32,942 nt of DNA from Acidobacteriota bacterium (GTDB lineage: Bacteria > Acidobacteriota > Blastocatellia > RBC074). The stretch covers positions 1 to 32,942 of the forward strand of contig JADJLO010000024.1 of NCBI GenBank assembly GCA_016710075.1, written 5' to 3'. This document shows, piece by piece, positions 26,233 to 32,942 of the stretch (within the stretch, counting starts at the first letter, position 1; each line of letters begins with the position of its first letter). A program made the position numbers and the translations under genes. Under the pieces are notes generated by a model. It did no database searches. It was not told the origin of the DNA and was given only the letters and a program-made list of their open reading frames with translations.

Positions 26233-27600
26233 ACTCGATATATCCTTATCCAGAACTGCCTCAGATCCCGGCACTGCTGGACGCCGAGAACCTGCGGCAG
26301 CTTCTCAATTGTGAGCTGATTCAGGATAAAAAAATCCAAACCCGGCTTCACATTGAAGATTGCCGGATCATCAGAATCAAATACCGCCCCGGCCGGAATT
26401 GTCCGATCACCTGTGCGCTCGCCGTATCGACGGCCGGCGGGGCGAGTACCTCAGAGGTCGTTGTTTATTTCATGGTCTGCCGGGATGGCGAAAGCGCACA
26501 GGTTTACAATCAGTCTTTGAGTACCGCGACCATATCGACACTCTTCGGCCCGGGTGTTTTTCACTTGCCCTCTATCGATTCCGTGCTCTGGGTTTTTCCG
26601 AATGACAGAAAACTTAAGGGGATAGAGACGCTCTCCGATGCCGGAAAAATCAAAAACGAAGTCTTATCCGGCATCCTTCGTCAGTTTCGTGAAGGATACC
26701 GGGTTGCCGGTCATATCGATCTTCGTCCGATTCAATATGTACCCGAACGATCCTGCAGTGTTCGTCTTGATTTGGATCTGCAGAGTGGCAATCGCCCGCA
26801 AGTGGAAAAAATTCAGGTCTTCGGCAAATTCTACCGGCCGGGAGAATGTGAATCAGTCTGGCGTGCATTGAACGAAATCTGGAACAGCGACGAATGCAGC
26901 AGTGGGCTTCTCGTGATACCCGAGCCGATGGCATTCCTGCATCAGTCTCAGAGTTTATGGCTCAAATGGCTGACCGGCAAGACCCTTGACCAATACGATC
27001 TCGGCAGCGAGGAATTGTCTGACGCGCTTGAACAAATGGGGAAAATGCTTGCCGCCCTTCACCGGCTCGGAGATCGATCGGCTGCCGGCGATAGGAACGC
27101 CCGATATCCGCCGCAAGCTCGATTCGACTATTGATCTGATTTCACGCGCAAGGCCAGATCTTCAGACGAAGTTACTGGAAGTTGCCGGCCGGCTTGTCTC
27201 AAAATCCGATTCAATTCCGGTTGAAAAGAATGCGACTCTCCATGGCGACCTCCATTTGAAGAATATCTTCGTTCAGGATGACCGAAAAATCGCCTTTATC
27301 GATCTCGACAATATCTGCAGTGGAGATCCCTCGATGGAGCTCGGCAGTTTTATCGCTTATCTGTATTTTCGAGGTTTGGTTGAGAAGCGCGACCTTGATC
27401 AGATTGAAAAACTCGCTGCATCTTTTATTCGGGCATACGCCGAAACCGGCAACTTCGATCCTGATAAGCGATCTTTGAGGTGGCACATCGCCGCAGCTCT
27501 GATCCATGAGCGGGCATATCGATGCCTCACCAGATTGAAAGGTGACAGGTTCCACCTGATTGACGATTTAATCGGACTTGCGAGTGAGTTCTCAACCTGA
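26229..27600 (+). CDS. APH/choline-kinase-like phosphotransferase, one frame change
   Basis: A kinase-like protein of about 455 residues with the aminoglycoside phosphotransferase fold. It starts in the ATGA overlap: MNSIYPYPELPQIPALLDAE. The N-lobe reads IIRIKYRPGRNCPITCALAV. After a frame change near 27075 the C-lobe has the catalytic loop LHGDLHLKNIFVQDDRK, with HGD and the distal Asn, and the metal-binding aspartate in IAFIDLDNICSGDPSMELGS. It ends LIGLASEFST with TGA at 27598-27600. All key residues of an active kinase are present. Placed among glycosyltransferases, it more likely phosphorylates a sugar, lipid or glycan acceptor than an antibiotic. That is inference from context; the true substrate is unknown. 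Confidence 0.82.
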
Positions 27601-27616
27601 TTCAGAGCGATAGTTA

Positions 27617-28878
27617 ATGATGAAAAGATTGATGTTCTACAGTCAGCCCGTGCTCGGTATCGGGCATTTAGTACGCAGCCTGGAGATAGTCCGCGGCCTT
27701 GGAGATTTGATGTCTTCTTCATCAACGGCGGGGCGGCGCTATCCGAGTCTGACCTCCCATCTGGCGTTGAACTGATCAACTTGCCGCCAATGAAAACCGA
27801 TCCCGAATTTCGCGGCATTAATTCCTCGGATGATGTAACCGACACTGAAATAACAAAATCCCGGAGAGCGAAAATATTGCTCGAATCATTCGAGCGAATC
27901 CAACCGGATATTCTGCTGATCGAGCTTTTCCCGTTCGGAAGGCTGAAATTCGATTTCGAACTCATCCCTTTGCTCGAATCGACAAGCCGCTCACCTAAAA
28001 AGATCCACATCGTATGCAGTCTCAGGGATATCCTGGTTAAAAAAAGCGATCAGAAAAGATACGAAGATTTTGTAATCAAAACGGTCAATAAATATTTCGA
28101 CCTGATACTCGTTCACTCGGATCCCTCCTTTCAACGCATTGAAGAGACTTTTCCGAAAGCGCATGAGTTGATTTGTCCGGTTGCTTATACCGGCTATGTT
28201 GTTCAGCCTTCGCCGGTCGGAGACCCGGTCGCCGGAACCGGGTCCGAAAAAACTATTGTCGCCAGCATTGGAGGCGGCCGGGTGGGCCTGGAGCTTTTGG
28301 AATGTGCAGCCGAGGCAAGCTTGTTAATCAAATCCGAACTGCCTCACAGGCTGCTGATTTCTCGCCGGACCTCACATGCCCGAAGCTGATTTTATCCGGC
28401 TTGAATCGCGATTCTCGGATTGTGATCATATCCGGATTGAACGATACACCGCCAACTTTGCAGCTCTTTTGAAATCCGCTGATCTATCAATCAATATGGC
28501 GGGCTACAATACGTGTATGAACATCATAACTTCCGGAGTCAACGCAATCGTTCACCCTTTCACCGGAAACAATAACGATGAACAGACAATCAGAGCCGTC
28601 AAACTGAAAGAGGCGGGGTGGTTGAGATTATCGAAAGAGAGAATCTCAAACCTCGGATCCTTGCGGATATGATCGAACATGTAATCAAATTACCGAAAAA
28701 ACAGGACAACGTGTTTAACCTGGATATGGATGGAGTCGAAAAGACGGCGAGATATCTCGGCCTTATGGAGCGCGGCGGCTTGACGCCGCTTTCCATTGGC
28801 ATCGCCAACTCCCGATTATTCACGGATCTCCAGAGCAAAAGCTGCGGCAAGCGGCCGCACTCCATAACCGTGCTCTGA
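27617..28878 (+). CDS. MurG/GT28-like glycosyltransferase 2, frame changes
   Basis: A paralogue of the first cluster gene, about 395-420 residues. The tandem ATGs at 27617 and 27620 give MMKRLMFYSQPVLGIGHLVR, SLEIVRGLG, the same N-terminal plan as the gene at 23742. Then DVFFINGGAALSESDLPSGV, IQPDILLIELFPFGRLKFDF, HIVCSLRDILVKKSDQKRYE and FDLILVHSDPSFQRIEETFP. The C-terminal domain has TIVASIGGGRVGLELLECAA, FAALLKSADLSINMAGYNTC, MNIITSGVNAIVHPFTGNNN and DEQTIRAVKLKEAG. Frame changes lie near 27700, 28360 and 28615. The true stop is probably before 28800, where the next protein's frame takes over; 28878 is the stop of the last readable frame. It begins 16 nt after the kinase gene. Confidence 0.8.
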
Positions 28879-29570
28879 ATATCTTCTTCCGGAACGATGA
28901 TGTAGCTGATAATGATCCCGGTTTGCGCAGGCTGGTGGACATCTTCACGGATGCCGGCGTCCCCTTGAATTTGCAGATCATCCCGGGACTGCTTACGGAA
29001 AATTGCTCTTCGTTCCTGTTGGAACTAAAGACTGCCGGCCCTGGCCTGATCGAATTGAACCAGCATGGCCGGCTTCATAAAAACCATGAGCTTTCAGGCA
29101 GGAAATGCGAGTTCGGGCCTTCGCGAAACTTCGAGCAGCAGCTCGCTGATATACGGGCAGGAAAAGAAAGGCTCGAAGAGATGTTAGGTGACGCCTTCAG
29201 TCCCGTCTTCACCCCGCCCTGGAACCGGTATACAGACGACACGGTCAGAGCGCTGGAAGCCCTCGAATTCAAAGCCTTGTCCGCATTGCAACGCAATGGC
29301 CAAATAAATAGCGGCACGCTCAGGGAAATTTCCGTAACACTTGATATCATCGACTGGAAGAACGGCGCGGTTCTCAAGCCGATGGCTCACTTGATGGACG
29401 ATCTGGCCCGGCAGATCGCCGCCGGTGATACCATTGGCATACTTATCCATCATCAGGTCATGGGCGACGAAGCGTTCGGATTTGTTTCAGACCTGCTCAG
29501 GGAGCTGAGGCAATTCGAGAATTTAGGATTTCATACTTTTGAAAGCATATTGAGCATTGAGAATGGCTGA
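28765..29570 (+). CDS. Polysaccharide deacetylase (NodB-like), one frame change near start
   Basis: A divergent carbohydrate deacetylase of about 265 residues. The likely start is ATG 28765 inside the end of the preceding gene. After one shift the reading is LDAAFHWHRQLPIIHGS, EQKLRQAAALHNRA, then motif 1 NIFFRNDDVADNDPG with the metal-binding Asp pair. It continues GVPLNLQIIPGLLTEN, motif 2 IELNQHGRLHKNHELSGRK with two histidines, and motif 3 SPVFTPPWNRYTDDTVRALE. Near the end TIGILIHHQVMGDEAFGFV supplies a possible catalytic His. The reading from 28923 is clean to TGA at 29568-29570. No signal peptide is visible, so it may act in the cytoplasm, before export. The next ATG (29563) overlaps its stop by 8 nt. 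It probably removes N- or O-acetyl groups from the cluster's glycan. Confidence 0.82.
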
Positions 29571-31345
29571 TACAAAGACCCGTACACTTGCGGCGATAGT
29601 TCGTGAGCACCTCTCCGAGGTCAGAGGCAGCCTCATTCTTTCGGCATTTTGTATGGCCGGTTTTACGCTGACTGAGTTGATTGCACCTGGCCCTTGAAAA
29701 TCATCTTCGATCACATACTACTCGATAAGAGATTGCCGGGTTCGCTCATCTGGCTTCTCCCCGGTGATTTCTTTTGGCAAACCTGCGGCTGTGATTGTCA
29801 TATCCTTTCGATACTTCCTGATCGCTCTCTTCAAGGGAGTCTTCGATTATTTTCAGTCCTTCATTACTTCACGGATCGGATATGAGCTGGTTTACAGGTT
29901 GAGAAGCGAGTTGTTTGGGCATTTGCAGCAGCTCTCGCTTTCGTTTTCATGCGCGGGTGCGCACCGGAGAGTTGCTCACCAAAGTCGTCAGCGATACCCA
30001 ACGCTCAAGGATGTTTTCGCTGAATCGGCGTTGACCTTCACTTCGCATCTGCTGACTGTGGTTGGGATGTTCATCATCATGTTCACGCTCAACTGGCGGA
30101 TGGGGTTGATCGTCCTGCCACCTTTCCTTTCTGAGCTACGCCCTCTTCGGAGTGTATCGCCGGATCAAGGCATCCGCCAGAATGCAGCGCGAGCGTGAAG
30201 GCGCGGTCGCATCGCGAATCCATGAGGTCTTGTCATCGCTTCAGATCGTCAGAGCCTTTGCCCGCGAAAAACTCGAGCAGGAGCGTTTCGATCGCGACAG
30301 CACATACACCCTCGAAGAGGGAATCAGAACCGCCAGAATGGAAGCCGCGGCAACTCGCTCCGTCGAGATTATCAGCGGCCGGCCTTGCGCCGTGGTCCTG
30401 TTCGGAGCGCTCCAGGTCATCGGGGCGATGCTCCCGGGGAAGTGCTGATCTTCACTGCCTACCTGACGAGCATCGTACAAACCGCTTCGCACCCTAGCGC
30501 GAATATCCAGCCAGTACTCAGGCCTTATGGCCAGCGCCGAGCGGATCGCTGAAATCCTGCGAATAGAGCCTGAACTGGTCGACGATAAACAGGGTATCAA
30601 GGTCTCCAGTCTCACGGCGAGATCGTTTTTCGAGATGTCTCTTTCGACTATGGCGACGGCATCGATGTTTTGAATAACGTTTCTTTACGATCTCACCGGG
30701 GGAACGGGTCGCACTGGTTGGAGCATCTGGAGCAGGGAAGTCCACAATTGCCAATCTGCTGCTGAGATTTTATCAGCCTCAGTCCGGGATGATTCTGATT
30801 GACGGGCTCGAAATTGAAAAATATCAGCGTCAGTCATTGCGCCGGCGGATTGGTGTAGTAATGCAGGAATCGATTCTCATCGGCGCCTCGATTCGTGAGA
30901 ATATCGCTTATGGAAAAACACGCGACCGATAAGGAAATCGAAGAAGCCGCGATTGAAGCCTGCACACGAATTCATCTCAAAGCTTCCGGAAGGTCACGAG
31001 ACAATCATCTGGCGAGCGAGGCAGCACTTTGTCGGGGGACAGCGCCAGAGAATCTGTCTGGCAAGAGCCATTATCCAAACAACCCTCACTCCTCATCCTC
31101 GATGAGCCCACCTCGGCAATCGATGCCGAATCCACAATGCTTATTCAAAATGCCCTCAACAAACTCCAGCAGGAAAAACCATGATAGTCATCTCACACCA
31201 GTTTGCAGGCATTGAAGAATTCGACCAGATTCCTGGTGCTCAAGAATGGCCGGATAATCGAGCAGGAACGCACACTCAATTGATCGCCCTCAAGGGGTAT
31301 TATCACGATCTGTTTTATCTGCCAGCACCCGCATACAGGCAATGA
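29563..31345 (+). CDS. ABC exporter with fused membrane and ATPase domains (MsbA/ABCB-like), many frame changes
   Basis: A half-transporter of about 590 residues, acting as a dimer in the inner membrane. It starts MADTKTRTLAAIVREHLSEV, then SLILSAFCMAGFTLTELIAP. It has several helices (AAVIVISFRYFLIALFKGVF, LLTVVGMFIIMFTLNWRMGL) and the coupling region SRIGYELVYRLRSELFGHLQ. Cytoplasmic helices read REREGAVASRIHEVLSSLQI and VRAFAREKLEQERFD. The ATPase part has IVFRDVSFDYGDGIDVLNNV, Walker A LVGASGAGKSTIANLLL, the Q-loop line RRRIGVVMQESILIGASIRE, signature LSGGQRQRICLARAI (read across a shift), Walker B LLILDEPTSAIDAE and an H-loop IVISHQFAG. It ends YLPAPAYRQ. At least ten frame changes. As last gene of the cluster it is the likely exporter of the lipid-linked or glycan product. 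Confidence 0.85.
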
Positions 31346-32889
31346 GCCGGTTCTTCACGGGCCGTCCTGATTCAGACCGAGTATTGCTCTCTTTCAGCGT
31401 CCGCTTGAGGATCTTTCCGGAAGGGTTCTTGGGAAGGGAATCTGAGAAAAACGATCCTGTCGGGCACTTTGAATTTCGTCACATATCCGCTGATGTGTTT
31501 CCTGATCTCTTCTTCGGTCAGCGACTGGCCGGGTTTGAGAACGATTGTCGCCATCAACGCTTCACCATACACAGCATCGGGAATGCCGAAGACGGCCGCT
31601 TCGGCAACCGCCGGATGCAAATATATTCCCTTCTTCGATCTCACGAGGAGAGATATTCTCGCCTCCGCCTTGATGACAAGATCTTTCCTGCGATCGGTGA
31701 TGTAGACAAACCCGTCTTCGTCAAGATAGCCAACATCTCCTGTATGCAGCCAGCCGTCGATGATTGCGGATTTGGTGGCCTCAGGATTGTTTGTAGTATC
31801 CCCGCATGATATGAGGTCCCGAGAACATATCTCGCCTGTGCGCGCGGAGGGAGAATCTTGTTCTCAAAATCCAGACGCAGATCTCAACCCCGGCAATGCC
31901 GGGCCAACAGATCCCAGCCTGTACTCTCCATCGGGTGGTAACCCGTCAGTGCCCTGATGTCTCTGAAAGCCCGTAACCCTGAACGACACGGCAATTGAAG
32001 AGCTTCGAAAATTCCAGCCTCGTGGCTTCCTGCAGCGGGGCTCCACCCCGAGCTGACCTGAACCAGGGAAGAAGTGTCGAAATTCCCCCGCTCAGGGTGG
32101 TTGATCATCAACGTCAACATCGTCGGAACCACGGATAGCCTCTCGACTTCAGTTCCTCTATGGTCTTGAGAACCTCCCTCGCATCGAAGTGCCTGGCAAA
32201 AGGCCGCCCGCAGGATCCCATCATTGCGCCCAGGTTCATAATCAGAATTCCATAAACATGGCTCAGCGGCAGTACCTGCATTCCACGAACCTGCGGCAGA
32301 TGCTCGTTGAGTTGATACACGCTGTCCGTGATGAAAAGCAGATTTTCACATGTGAGAGAGCATCACACCTTTTGGATTGCCCGTATGCCCTGTAGTGCAG
32401 AGCAGCAGCGCAAGGTCATCCGGCTCCTGATCCATCACCGGTCCGTAAGGCTCCGACCTGCCCAATTTCATTCTGAATATTCACCGTACCCGGTTCACCT
32501 GTCGCCTCGGCGATGACCAGTACTTCCCTGAATCCGGCTGTGCCGTGTGAGGCCTCTTTCAACCTCGAAGCAAGCTCCGGGAAGTGATCACCAGTTTTGC
32601 CCCGGAATCTTCAATTACGTAATGAACTTCACGGGCATTCCACATCGGGGTGATCGGGATAATTATCGCCCCAATCTTCCAGATCGCCGTGAAAGCGGCG
32701 GTTACATCCGGACTATTGAGCATCATCACCACGATGCGATCGCCAGGCTTACTCCGCCGATCAGCACCGCTGACAGACGACACGCGTGTCGATACCTGCC
32801 ACGTTCGTAAAACTGTCGCCTTCAAAGTATGTCGAGACGTATTCCCCCGTATTTGTCTATGTTGTCGAGTGCGAGTCCGCCACATTCAT
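31290..32889 (-). CDS. AMP-forming acyl-CoA synthetase (fatty-acid/carboxylate CoA ligase), many frame changes
   Basis: An ANL-superfamily acyl-CoA ligase of about 530 residues that activates a carboxylic acid with ATP and CoA. The start MNVA at 32889 is the usual start pattern. Segments in order: YGEYVSTYFEGDSFTN, GDRIVVMMLNSPDVTAAFTA, GAIIIPITPMWNAREVHYVI, ALLLCTTGHTGNPKGVMLSH (phosphate loop), LPLSHVYGILIMNLGAMMGS, VVPTMLTLMINHPERGNFDT, a GYGLSETSGH line, IIDGWLHTGDVGYLDEDGF, VYITDRRKDLVIKGG, LHPAVAEAAVFGIPDAVYGE and LPKNPSGKILKRTLKES, whose last lysine is catalytic. The frame with NPSGK stops at 31290, overlapping the ABC exporter tail on the other strand. A different frame stops at 31372, so the end is uncertain. 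Chain-length preference is unknown. Confidence 0.83.
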
Positions 32890-32942
32890 AGAGTTATCAA
32901 TCAAGCAAAAATTATTAGTTACTGATACTGTTGGCGAATTCA
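32890..32942. other. Window end, upstream of the acyl-CoA synthetase
   Basis: These 53 nt lie upstream of the - strand synthetase and are AT-rich (AAAATTATTAGTTACTGATA region). They may hold part of its promoter; no gene is seen. Confidence 0.3.

Overview
The window looks like a piece of an environmental, Gram-negative-type bacterial genome, most likely from the Acidobacteriota (Blastocatellia-like). This rests on recalled family distributions: the DUF3011/glycine-zipper secreted protein, DUF6335, Thivi_2564 and CsbD small proteins, Tat-exported hydrolases, and heptamer-type intergenic repeats. No rRNA, tRNA, CRISPR array, transposase or phage gene was recognised, so the assignment is inferred. 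Most long genes are interrupted by small frame changes, usually at homopolymers or short tandem bases, while the protein continues recognisably in the next frame. I read this as uncorrected consensus error, so many CDS entries below are whole-gene spans that cross one or more frame changes.

Layout. (1) 1-8480, + strand: small membrane, stress and secreted proteins. In order these are a YggT-type protein (cut by the window edge), a CsbD-like protein, a CBS-linked site-2 protease, a DUF6335 protein, a second CsbD-like protein, a glutamine-rich exported protein, a cupin, a Thivi_2564 mini-membrane protein, and two secreted DUF3011 proteins. (2) 8481-9221: gene-free and repeat-rich, with two inverted 44-nt nested hairpins, a terminator-like hairpin and three copies of an 11-15 nt motif. 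(3) 9222-13201, - strand: an M28-like peptidase, an amidohydrolase and an MmgE/PrpD protein in that transcription order; the first two overlap by ATGA, and a palindrome lies upstream. (4) 13424-16139, + strand: an ECF metal transporter, CbiM-CbiQ-CbiO, whose ATPase ends in a histidine-rich tail. (5) 16207-17155, - strand: a MauE/DoxX membrane domain joined to a thioredoxin-like domain. (6) 17308-17994, + strand: an intact exported SAM methyltransferase. (7) 17998-23444, - strand: a YtcJ-type amidohydrolase, a thiamine-diphosphate enzyme and an FAD dehydrogenase, separated by repeat-bearing spacers. (8) 23742-31345, + strand: a tightly packed six-gene glycan cluster with two MurG/GT28-like glycosyltransferases, a GT4 glycosyltransferase, an APH-like kinase, a polysaccharide deacetylase and an ABC exporter. 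(9) 31290-32889, - strand: an acyl-CoA synthetase.

How the parts may work together. The glycan cluster is the strongest candidate for a poorly described system. Four of its five junctions overlap by 4-14 nt or more, and its gene content could build, modify, trim and export one glycoconjugate. The 1-8.5 kb block is biased to envelope and stress proteins of unknown biochemistry. Three intergenic gaps (8.6-8.8, 21.6-21.8 and 23.5-23.7 kb) each hold a long inverted repeat with arms of 31-44 nt and unrelated sequence, which points to dispersed hairpin-forming repeats at transcription-unit borders.
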